The notes beneath the pieces were generated by a model. It made no database searches, was not told the origin of the DNA, and was given only the letters and a program-made list of their open reading frames with translations. A stretch of 64,000 bases of DNA from Dactylosporangium sp. AC04546 (GTDB lineage: Bacteria; Actinomycetota; Actinomycetes; Mycobacteriales; Micromonosporaceae). Location: the NCBI RefSeq assembly GCF_022095675.1, contig NZ_JAHYSG010000056.1, positions 13,638 through 77,637 of the forward strand, in the 5' to 3' direction. The translations under genes and the position numbers were made by a program. Positions 43,935-51,171 of this stretch are shown here, piece by piece. How positions within the stretch are numbered: the stretch's first letter is position 1; each line of letters begins with the position of its first letter.

Positions 43935-44008
43935 CTACCTGTGCTTCGCGCCTCCGGCGCGAGGCGGGGGGTTCCCACCCCGCGCCCCCCATGGCCGCTG
44001 CACGGCCA

Positions 44009-44160
44009 CTGGCTGCGCTCCGCTGGCCAGACCACCAAGCCTCACGGTTGGCCTCCGGCCCTCTGTAGGGATGGCTGGACGGGCCACCATCATGAGCGTC
44101 GCGCGGGCCCGCGCGGGTTTTCGCCCTCCTTGCCCTTTTCGTCGCGTTCGGGACCAGTCT
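44009..44160 (+). repeat. Diverged direct repeat, copy 1
   Basis: These 152 bases begin CTGGCTGCGCT and end GGGACCAGTCT. They align over their whole length with 44674-44826 at roughly two-thirds identity by eye. Shared blocks include TCACGG, GGACGGGCC and GGACCAGTCT. Origin unknown. Confidence 0.55.
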
Positions 44161-44222
44161 AGTGCGGTGTCCACCAACGTTCGCCGGGTCGGCATCGCCC
44201 CACCCCACCCGCGGGCCCCGCC

Positions 44223-44290
44223 GATCTTGGAGTTGTGGTCCCGGAAATATCCGATAAAGGGGATAAATTCGGGACCACAACTCCAAGATC
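44223..44290. repeat. Long hairpin (REP/MITE-like) element
   Basis: A perfect 21-bp inverted repeat pairs 44223-44243 with 44270-44290, starting GATCTTGGAG on both strands. Inside, TATCC and GGATA pair again, so the 68-base element folds into one near-continuous stem. It lies in noncoding DNA. Elements of this look are dispersed in Micromonosporaceae genomes as far as I recall; copy number here cannot be checked. Confidence 0.85.
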
Positions 44291-44673
44291 GCGCCAACCT
44301 GCAGCCGGCTCGGCATCCGGGTCCGATCGAAGTTGTCGTCGAACAGGTGGGTGTCCGGCGATCGCTGGCTCCGGATCGGCGGGTTCTCGTCGAGTGGACC
44401 TGGTCGGGTTTCGCCGATCTGACGTGCGGGACATTGTCGCTCGCCTTGCGGCTGCACACGGTGTTTCCATGACGTACGAGCCGGGGATCTTGGCGGTCTG
44501 GGACTTGTCCGGCGACTGCCGGGCAGATGGCGCAGATCTACACGGCCGGCCTATGTCTGAGCGGCCTTGAGGAAGGTGCCCTACCGGGTTGGTCAGGACG
44601 GACGGCGGGCCGACCGCGCCGGGCGGGAGCCGCGCATCAACAGCTCCTCCTGTTGTGTGAACTGGTCAGGCGT

Positions 44674-44826
44674 CCTGGCTGCGCTGCGCGCTCCAGATCA
44701 CCACGTCTCACGGCTGAGTTCGCCTTGGTCTGCCGGCAAAGCCGGACGGGCCGCCACTCCGAGCTCCGCGCCAGCCCGCGCGGCGTTCACCCCATTCGCC
44801 CTATTCGCCGCGTTCCGGACCAGTCT
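44674..44826 (+). repeat. Diverged direct repeat, copy 2
   Basis: Partner of 44009-44160, 153 bases long, starting CTGGCTGCGCT and ending GGACCAGTCT. The identical length suggests a duplicated unit rather than chance similarity. Confidence 0.55.
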
Positions 44827-44951
44827 GGTTGCCGGTATGACAGATCCAGGCATCGGCGGCGGTCGGGTCGCATCTGACGACCAAGGGATGATGAGTCCCC
44901 AGCCCTAGCCTGCTGAGCTGTCGGCCCGAGCCTCGCGGCCCACCTGGCCTC

Positions 44952-44994
44952 AGCTTAGGAATAGTGGTACCGAAGCTCAGGAATAGTGGTACCG
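44952..44994 (+). repeat. 21-bp tandem direct repeat (duplicated end of toxin remnant)
   Basis: 44952-44972 and 44974-44994 differ at one base (AGCTTAGG versus AGCTCAGG, then AATAGTGGTACCG). On the minus strand the unit spells the final codons and stop of the YoeB-like remnant (RYHYS, stop), so the end of that gene has been duplicated. Confidence 0.85.
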
Positions 44995-45173
44995 GCAGGC
45001 GATGGTATGCACGCCATCGGCAGTGGCTACGTACACCAGCCGATGCTCCTCGTCGATCCGCCGCGACCCCTAGCCGTCGAACTGGTGCCGCAGCCGCTCC
45101 GGTTCGCCGATGCCGTCCGCATTGCCGTTACGGAGGATGTCTTCGATCAACTTGATGGAGCGCCGGACTACGG
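44977..45173 (-). pseudogene. YoeB/Txe-type toxin gene remnant
   Basis: On the minus strand the frame reads RRSIKLIEDILRNG, then GIGEPERLRHQFDG, an in-frame TAG, then SRRIDEEHRLVY and HTIACRYHYS. This matches the C-terminal two-thirds of YoeB/Txe RNases, including the GIGKPEPL-like, SRRIDDEHRLVY and CRYHY landmarks. The tyrosine before the SRRID block is replaced by the stop and the neighbouring Trp by Gly. The N-terminus and any Phd/YefM antitoxin are missing; the repeat-protein gene ends at its 5' edge. It is non-functional as written. Confidence 0.8.
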
Positions 45174-47639
45174 GTGCCACCGGGCAATCTGTGTGATGGC
45201 GTCGGCGCAGGCTTGCACACCTGCGGCTCCGGACACCGAGTGGATCAGGCTCCTGAGCTCGGCGAGGCAGCGCAACGGCACCTCACGCCTGGTCGACTGC
45301 AGACCGGCGCGCAGCACGGCCAGCGCAGTCCGCACGTCCTCCACATCGCCCGAGTTGCTGGCCAACGCGTTCGCGCGCTCGGCGACGTGCAGGTAACACT
45401 CTGGGGAATATCCCACATGGTCGTATATCTTGACCGCCGCCGTCGCGCCATCAACCAGGCCGCGGCCGGTGAGGTGCGGCGTCAGCGCCTCCAACACCTC
45501 CAGCTGATCGCCCTCGCTGCCGAGGTGCGAGGCGATGGCGAGCGCGCGGTGGAGCTGCTTGTCTGACAGGCTCGGTGCGAGCTGCACCAGCACCGACACC
45601 TTCCACTCGTCTTCATCGATCTCCACTACCGCGGCCAAGGACTCTTCCAACACCGCAGCCCGAAACCCCGCCGGCAGGTGCGGCGCCAGGCTGGCCAGGG
45701 CGGAGGCGAAGCTGTAGGCGTCGTCGGCCAGTGCCTGGGCGGAGGCGACGGCCTGTTCGAGGGCTTCCTGGCGCCGGGCTGTGGGCAAATACGGCGACAT
45801 GCCGGCCAATACAATCGACCGTGCGTAGTCGTCGAACGTCATCGCCGCATTCGCCGCCCATTGCAGCCAGTCGGCCGGCAGGTGCGGTGCCAGCTCGGCG
45901 AGTGCCACGGCGCGTCGGTAGTCGCTGCCGACCTTGAGGATCATCGTGACGGCGATGCCGGTCTGTCCCAGCGGCAAGTGAGGTATGAGCGCAATCAGCG
46001 CCCTGTTGCGCCAGTGGGCGTCGTCGATTCCGTTGGCAGCGGCCAGCGCCGCGGCGAGATGCTCGGCCGGCAGATGTGGCGCTAGGCCGGCCAGGGCATG
46101 GGATCTTGAGTGTTCCTCCGACATGGCGCCCACGATGCGCATCACCGGCGCGAACTGCTCGGCCGAGAGTAGCGGCGCCAGCTCGGTCAGGGCGAATGCC
46201 TGGGAAAATGAGCGCACACCGGTGATCGCGGTAACGGCGGCCAGCACCTGCTCAACGGCCGTCTTCCGCGCAGCGCCGTGGAGCTGCGGGGCGAGCCGCG
46301 TCAACGCGCCTGCACGGGATGGTGCCTCACGTTCCGCCAGGGCCGATGCCAGCGCGCGGTCAAGGAGTGCGGCTCGTCGGTCGGTGGGGAGGTGGGCGGC
46401 CAACCCGGCCAGCGCCAGTGCCCGTACCGCGTCGCCAGACAGCGTGTCGGCGGCCGCCACGGCCCGGCGCAGGTCCCGGGGCGGGAGGTACGGCGCGAGC
46501 TTGGCCAGCGCTGCACCGCGGGACACGTCGGGCAGGCCCGTGACGGCGTCGAGCACTGTGCCGACCTGGTTCACAGGTAGGCTCGGAGCCAACCCGACCA
46601 GCGCGTTGCACTGCCAGGGCCCGTCACCGATCGCGGTAGTGGCAGCCAGTGCCTGCCGTAACGCCCCGCGGCGCTGCTCCAGCGTCAGATGCCGTGCGAG
46701 CTCGGTCAGCGCCACGGCGCGCTGGGACGGGTCCCTGACGCCCGATATCGCGGCAACCGCCTCCCCGGCCAGCTCGTGCCGCAGGCCGGGCGAGAGCAGC
46801 CGCAGGACGTCGGTGAACAGTTTCGGGTGTCCGGACACGGAGGTCAGGGCCTCCGCGACGTCGCGTCGCATCTCCCCGGTCAGCCGCGCCGCCAGCGCCG
46901 CCGACACCCACGCGCGTGCCCGCTCGTCGGCGATGCTGGCAGCCAGTTCGGCGGCGTTGTTGAGCTGCTCGTCCAGCAGGTGCGGGACCATGCTGACCAG
47001 CATGTCCGCCTGTTCGCGGTCGTCGTCCATGCTGGTGATGGCCTCCAGGGCCATCTCCAGTGCATCCGCGCGCCAGCTCCCGGTCAGGTGGGGCGCCATG
47101 CTCATCAACATGATTGCCCGTAGGTGGTCGCCTTCGATGGCGGTGGCGAATTCCATCGCCTGGGCGACGACCTCCGTCCTCTCGGCGGTGGGGAGATGCG
47201 GCGAGAGCGCCGTCAACGTCTCGGCCCGGTGATAGTCGTCGGCCAACCCGCCGGCCACGACCAAGGCCTCGGCGGTGATCTCCTCCGCTTCAGGTGCCGG
47301 CAGCAACGGGAGCAGCCCGATCAGGGCGAATGCCCGCTGGTACCCCTCCTGGATCATCCGGGCTGCGGACAGGGCGTCGGCGAGGACCGTTCGGCGCTCG
47401 GCCGGCAGGTGCGGTAGCAGGCGGGTGAGCGCTTCGCAGCGTTGGCGGGGCGAGGAGAGACGTTTGGCGTGGGCGAGCGTGCGGTTCTGGGTCCACAGGC
47501 CCGCCGTCAGCAGTTGCTCCAACAGGTCGGCCGGGATCCGGTTGGTCAGGCTATGCACGCTGGCCGCCATCAGGCCGTACCAAACCTCGTCGGCGAGGGC
47601 CGTCGCCGGCCGGCCGGCGACTAGGTCCGCTCGGTGCAT
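45168..47639 (-). CDS. Alpha-solenoid repeat protein of an NLR-like cassette
   Basis: An 823-residue protein built almost entirely of ~20 helical repeats of 32-37 residues. The consensus is R..AL..LAPHLP....R...L..AL.A...I.D, for example HALAGLAPHLPAEH and VALAELAPHLPADW. Such repeats usually form the C-terminal sensor or superstructure of STAND/NACHT proteins. The ATG at 47639 lies inside the end of the upstream NACHT gene (19-base overlap, different frame). The repeats may therefore once have belonged to one polypeptide with that ATPase, now split by a frameshift or translationally coupled. No membrane or catalytic motif is seen. Confidence 0.78.
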   Translation of the reverse strand: MHRADLVAGRPATALADEVWYGLMAASVHSLTNRIPADLLEQLLTAGLWTQNRTLAHAKRLSSPRQRCEALTRLLPHLPAERRTVLADALSAARMIQEGYQRAFALIGLLPLLPAPEAEEITAEALVVAGGLADDYHRAETLTALSPHLPTAERTEVVAQAMEFATAIEGDHLRAIMLMSMAPHLTGSWRADALEMALEAITSMDDDREQADMLVSMVPHLLDEQLNNAAELAASIADERARAWVSAALAARLTGEMRRDVAEALTSVSGHPKLFTDVLRLLSPGLRHELAGEAVAAISGVRDPSQRAVALTELARHLTLEQRRGALRQALAATTAIGDGPWQCNALVGLAPSLPVNQVGTVLDAVTGLPDVSRGAALAKLAPYLPPRDLRRAVAAADTLSGDAVRALALAGLAAHLPTDRRAALLDRALASALAEREAPSRAGALTRLAPQLHGAARKTAVEQVLAAVTAITGVRSFSQAFALTELAPLLSAEQFAPVMRIVGAMSEEHSRSHALAGLAPHLPAEHLAAALAAANGIDDAHWRNRALIALIPHLPLGQTGIAVTMILKVGSDYRRAVALAELAPHLPADWLQWAANAAMTFDDYARSIVLAGMSPYLPTARRQEALEQAVASAQALADDAYSFASALASLAPHLPAGFRAAVLEESLAAVVEIDEDEWKVSVLVQLAPSLSDKQLHRALAIASHLGSEGDQLEVLEALTPHLTGRGLVDGATAAVKIYDHVGYSPECYLHVAERANALASNSGDVEDVRTALAVLRAGLQSTRREVPLRCLAELRSLIHSVSGAAGVQACADAITQIARWHP

Positions 47640-49120
47640 CCAGCGGCATGGTGCCGTGCGCGGTCGAGGTCGTCGAGGTAGGTGTCGATCGAGTCGTGCG
47701 CGTCGTGGGCTGCGAACCACACGTTCTGGCCGCTACCGGCGAGCAGCAGCCGACGAAGGTCCGGCCACCGGCCGGACTCCGCCAGGTGGGCGCACAGCTG
47801 GCGCAGCGGGTAGCCGGCGTCCGTGTCAGCCAGGCCGGGGTCGGCGGCGAGATCGGCCAGCTCGGCCGGGCCGAAGAGCTCCAGGTAGGTGTCGGCGATC
47901 CGGCGGTGGGCCGCGTCGGTACGCTCCCGCAGCTCCTCGGCCCAGGCTCGGTAAGCGTCGCCCTGGACGTCGGCGGGGACCTCACCGCGTAGGAGCTCCC
48001 GCAGGCTGGCGTGATAGATGCCGTACCTCGTGGGCGCGTCACCGTCGACCACGGAAAGAAACGGTCGCAGTACCGCATCGCACCAGCCACGCACCGCACC
48101 CACGTCGGCGCCCGCCCACCGAGCCAGCGTCGCCGCTGTCACCGGCTCACCCGCGGCGCCGAGCGCGGCGAGCACCGGCGCACCGACCGTCGCCCAGTCG
48201 GGGTGCTCCCGCCAGGCACGCAGGTTGTCCGTGTAGTACTCCCACAGGTCGCGTGGCAGCGAGTCGAGCTTATCGACGGCGCGCATGCCGTGGTGGATTT
48301 CCGCCAGGACGTATCGCAGATACACCCAGACACCGCCGCACAGATGCGCGAGCTGCGCCACGAACCGGTCCCGGTCCGCGCCGGCAACACCCTCGTCGGC
48401 CGCCGCGCGGTGCAGGAACTCGGCCACGTCGGCCACGTTGCCCGGGTCGGCCGCGTCGATGGTGATCACTGTTGTCGGACAGTCCGCTCGGCCGGGCGGA
48501 CTGCCGGTCCGATAGGTCCCGACCACGAACATGCCGGGCGGCAGTCGGCCCGGGAGCCCGAGGGGGAGCCCACCGGCTGTCCGATCGGCCTCGTCGAGCC
48601 CGTCGACGACCAGCACCAGCGGGCCTTCCACGCCGGTCCGCGGGGCCGCGAGTGCGAGAAGGTTGGCGAAGCCCTCCGATTCCTGGACCCACCCCGGCAT
48701 TCCGTTCGGTGCTAGCTCGTCACGCAGCCCGGCTGTGTCGATGACCTGCGCGGCGAGGTTGCGCAGTGCGGTGCGGGACCTCGTCGACGGCTCGCCGCGC
48801 CGGACGAAGTGAGACAGCCAGCCGCGGCGGTCGACGAGGTGCGCCGCCAAGGCCGTCTTGCCCATCCCTGCGGCCGCCTCGATCCACACGTAACCGCACT
48901 GCCGGCGGGCCAGGAACGCGTCGATCCGCTCGATCACCCAGGCCCGGCCGACGAAGCGGGCGACGTCGACGTCGATCAGGACGCTGGTACGGTCCTGTCG
49001 CGCGGCCAGCCACGGCACGAACCGTTCAGCATGATGGTGGTGGACCTCCATCCGATCGGCGATGTTGACGTCGCCGCGCTCCGGGGCGAGCTGAGCCCGC
49101 CTGAGCCAGGACGGGTTCAC
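47621..49120 (-). CDS. NACHT/STAND-type NTPase with N-terminal RGDVNIA motif
   Basis: A 499-residue NLR-like ATPase. Residues 15-24 (RGDVNIADRM) repeat a motif found at the C-terminus of the upstream membrane protein. The NTPase domain has VGRAWVIERIDAFLA, Walker A IEAAAGMGKTALAAHL (~80-95) and Walker B PLVLVVDGLDEAD (~167-179). Winged-helix and helical regions follow to ~480. STAND ATPases oligomerise on ligand sensing and recruit or activate an effector. GTG at 49120 overlaps the upstream stop (GTGA). The next gene, encoding helical repeats, overlaps its 3' end, giving the cassette order effector, switch, sensor. Confidence 0.82.
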   Translation of the reverse strand: MNPSWLRRAQLAPERGDVNIADRMEVHHHHAERFVPWLAARQDRTSVLIDVDVARFVGRAWVIERIDAFLARRQCGYVWIEAAAGMGKTALAAHLVDRRGWLSHFVRRGEPSTRSRTALRNLAAQVIDTAGLRDELAPNGMPGWVQESEGFANLLALAAPRTGVEGPLVLVVDGLDEADRTAGGLPLGLPGRLPPGMFVVGTYRTGSPPGRADCPTTVITIDAADPGNVADVAEFLHRAAADEGVAGADRDRFVAQLAHLCGGVWVYLRYVLAEIHHGMRAVDKLDSLPRDLWEYYTDNLRAWREHPDWATVGAPVLAALGAAGEPVTAATLARWAGADVGAVRGWCDAVLRPFLSVVDGDAPTRYGIYHASLRELLRGEVPADVQGDAYRAWAEELRERTDAAHRRIADTYLELFGPAELADLAADPGLADTDAGYPLRQLCAHLAESGRWPDLRRLLLAGSGQNVWFAAHDAHDSIDTYLDDLDRARHHAAGCTERT

Positions 49121-49174
49121 ACCTGGTCCCGCTTGTCGATGCGCATGTTCTCGGCGATGTTGACGTCGCCGCGC
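49057..49174. repeat. Exact 24-bp direct repeat encoding the shared RGDVNIA motif
   Basis: 49057-49080 and 49151-49174 are identical over 24 bases (TCGGCGATGTTGACGTCGCC then GCGC, plus strand), 94 bp apart. The first lies in the 5' end of the NACHT gene and the second in the 3' end of the small membrane-protein gene, both in the reading frame that gives RGDVNIA. Confidence 0.9.
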
Positions 49175-49425
49175 AAGGGCATGATCCAAGCGCCGCGCAG
49201 CAGAGGCCGGCGCTTGTCGCCGCCGCCGGCCGGCTGGCGTATCGCTGCCCAGGTGCCCACCGTTGACACGGCGAGGCCGGTGATCCCGACGAGCAGGCTT
49301 CCGGCGCTCGCCCAGCGGTCGGCGCGCTCTGAGCCCAGCCCGTAGAGGAACACGGCGAGTCCGGTGACGCCGCCAAGCACCAGCAGCACGACGCCGCCGA
49401 CGATGACCTTGCGTGAGCGGAGCAT
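49117..49425 (-). CDS. Two-helix membrane protein, candidate effector of the NLR-like cassette
   Basis: A 102-residue protein with two hydrophobic helices (~7-29 and ~42-62), a short basic linker (GGGDKRRPLLRGAW) and a C-terminal tail MPLRGDVNIAENMRIDKRDQV (~82-102). The tail motif recurs at the N-terminus of the adjacent NACHT ATPase. A membrane domain plus a short C-terminal motif matched by a neighbouring NLR is the layout of effectors activated by amyloid-type templating, so membrane damage is a plausible output. It resembles no named family I recognise. ATG 49425 has no strong ribosome site. Confidence 0.72.
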   Translation of the reverse strand: MLRSRKVIVGGVVLLVLGGVTGLAVFLYGLGSERADRWASAGSLLVGITGLAVSTVGTWAAIRQPAGGGDKRRPLLRGAWIMPLRGDVNIAENMRIDKRDQV

Positions 49426-49518
49426 GCCACTATCGTCGGTGATGCTGACAACCCGGAAAACCGGACGAACGGATCAGGTGGTCCGCATGCGACGCACGGC
49501 GGGCAGTCTGCCGCTCGT

Positions 49519-50013
49519 TTGGCCGCAGTGAGTGTGCGCAGCGCACGGCGAGGGTTGGCGGGACAACTTCACCGCGATGCCTACGGTGTCGCAAGCTCGG
49601 CTCCGGTGTATCTTGCGGCGCTGCGCCGCGATGAGCTGGCCGAGGTGGCCGCCGACCCGGCGGATTACCACCCGGCGGACGGCGTTCCCTGCTCCTGCCT
49701 GTGGGGTGCGTTGTACTGCGGCGGCCGGCTCACCCCGGCGACGGCGGCTTCCGTGGACGATCCGTTTTGCCGGGCGTCGTTGCTCCTCGACGTCGGCGAG
49801 CTCGGCGGTGATCCGCGGGCCTGGCTGGGTGATCCGCACGTCGGCGTCCGGCTGTGCGCGGCGCTCGCCCCTGCGCTTCCGCGACCAGTGCCGCAATCGC
49901 CTGCGCGGGGCGGGGACTCGGGGTTCCTGGATACCGGACGGGGTCGTCGGATCAGTCAGGGCGGCCGGGGACGACCGGCTGAGGTGCGGACACATTCATC
50001 TTCGCTACGGTGA
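49519..50013 (+). CDS. Hypothetical protein or HEAT-like fragment
   Basis: An open frame of up to 164 residues starting at TTG 49519 (GTG at 49528 is an alternative). Its middle is protein-like: VYLAALRRDELAEVAADPADYHPADG, then RASLLLDVGELGGDPRAWLGDPHVGVRLCAALAPALP, reminiscent of a HEAT repeat. The last ~45 residues are low-complexity and basic. This suggests a gene fragment whose 3' end has been lost. It is divergent from the NLR-like cassette. Confidence is low. Confidence 0.35.
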   Translation: MAAVSVRSARRGLAGQLHRDAYGVASSAPVYLAALRRDELAEVAADPADYHPADGVPCSCLWGALYCGGRLTPATAASVDDPFCRASLLLDVGELGGDPRAWLGDPHVGVRLCAALAPALPRPVPQSPARGGDSGFLDTGRGRRISQGGRGRPAEVRTHSSSLR

Positions 50014-50081
50014 CGTGGGGTATCTCAACGCGTACACACCGCTTAGGTTGCAGAACGCGACAGCGTGGGGGGAAGCAGCCG

Positions 50082-51074
50082 ATGCCCGACGACGACAGGC
50101 CGGATCGCGCTCCTGCTGGACCGGGCGAATACGGCGAGCATCGCCTCGTTCGCCCGTACATTCGGCGATTCGAACAGACGCGCGCCGAGAACGCATCTGC
50201 AACCGCGTTTGCAGCGGCCTCGGACGGGCCGTCGGTGCCCGTCGAAGAACCGGTGCGGAGCGAACCGGTGTTGCGTCCGGCACTCGAAGGCGCGGCCGTC
50301 GTAGACCTCGTGCCGTCCGTGGTCATCGTCGCCCGCGGACGGCGAAGGGTCCTCATCGCCGCGAGCTGCGGCGCGCTGGCCCTCGCGCTGGCCGCCATGG
50401 TGGTGGCGGTCAGCGCCGCCGGCCGGTTCGAAGACCGTGACGTCGACGCCGCGCCGGACGGCTCGCCCGGGGTCGGCCAACTCCAGACGACCCGCCTTCC
50501 GACGGCTTCGGCCGAACCGGGTTCGCCCGCAGCCGCAACGTCGGCGATGCCCAAGCTCGTCCTGTTCGCAAGCCCGTACCCGAGCCCGTACGGGAGCCCG
50601 TCCTCAAGTCCGTTCCGGTCGCCGGAAACGAGATCGCCGGAGCCCCGGCCGAGCGACTCCGTCACGTCCTCGACGTCGCCGAGCCCGGTTGAGCCTTCCC
50701 TCGTTCCGGCTCGTACCGGCAGGATCACCAGCCTCGCCGGCCTGTGCCTCGACGGCGGCGCGGGCAACAGCGGGCACGACGACAGAGTCCGGCTGCGGGA
50801 CTGCGACGGTACCGAGGGCCAGGTGTGGATCGTGGCGGATGACGGGACCATGCGGGTTCAGGGCAGATGTATGCAGGCCACGACGGGTCTGGTGCGCCTA
50901 CGCGATTGCACCGGTGGTCCGGACCAGCAGTGGCGGCCCGGCGTCGCGGGCTCCCTGATCAATCCCGCGTCGGGGCTGTGTCTCGGGAAGCTGCAGGGTG
51001 ACTCGGGCCGTGGAAGCCCGCAGCGGGTAGCCTCTTGCACCCAGTCTGATGCACAGCGATGGACGTTGCCGTAG
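50082..51074 (+). CDS. Membrane-anchored ricin-type lectin protein
   Basis: A 330-residue type II membrane protein. The N-terminal cytoplasmic part (~1-88) includes GEYGEHRLVRPYIRRFE. A transmembrane helix lies at ~90-112, then a Ser/Pro-rich spacer with SP repeats (YPSPYGSPSSSPFRSP). The C-terminal beta-trefoil half covers ~210-330 (TGRITSLAGLCLDGG, GQVWIVADDG, GRCMQA, DQQWRPG, NPASGLCLG, DAQRWTLP). QxW motifs mark a sugar-binding ricin/CBM13 fold. It is paralogous to the protein at 57559. The ATG is preceded by GGGGGAAG. Confidence 0.82.
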   Translation: MPDDDRPDRAPAGPGEYGEHRLVRPYIRRFEQTRAENASATAFAAASDGPSVPVEEPVRSEPVLRPALEGAAVVDLVPSVVIVARGRRRVLIAASCGALALALAAMVVAVSAAGRFEDRDVDAAPDGSPGVGQLQTTRLPTASAEPGSPAAATSAMPKLVLFASPYPSPYGSPSSSPFRSPETRSPEPRPSDSVTSSTSPSPVEPSLVPARTGRITSLAGLCLDGGAGNSGHDDRVRLRDCDGTEGQVWIVADDGTMRVQGRCMQATTGLVRLRDCTGGPDQQWRPGVAGSLINPASGLCLGKLQGDSGRGSPQRVASCTQSDAQRWTLP

Positions 51075-51171
51075 GAGCGCCACGTCGATCTCGACGGCCT
51101 GCCGCACCCCGCGACGAGCGGGGTGCGGCCAGCCTCACAGTCCTCGGCCACGCGGCCTTGCGGTGCTTGGC

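Larger units (their letters stand above)
43935..44976. other. Repeat-bearing noncoding kilobase next to the tRNA genes
   Basis: No protein-like frame was found here. The region holds two diverged 152-bp direct repeats, a long hairpin element, and the end of a broken toxin gene. The open frame antisense to the second tRNA ends in RAGLEPATKGL, the familiar artefact of translating a tRNA backwards. Confidence 0.7.

Noticed and set aside
43861..44300. Attachment site of an integrated element at the tRNA
   Set aside because: No second copy of the tRNA 3' end, no integrase and no phage-like genes are found in the window.
43894..44457. Minus-strand open frame ending in RAGLEPATKGL
   Set aside because: This is the well-known artefact of translating a tRNA gene antisense; it overlaps the CAT tRNA and has no real protein features upstream.
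49474..49995. Minus-strand open frame of 173 codons
   Set aside because: It has low-complexity, Arg-rich composition; the plus-strand frame in the same place is more protein-like, though itself weak.
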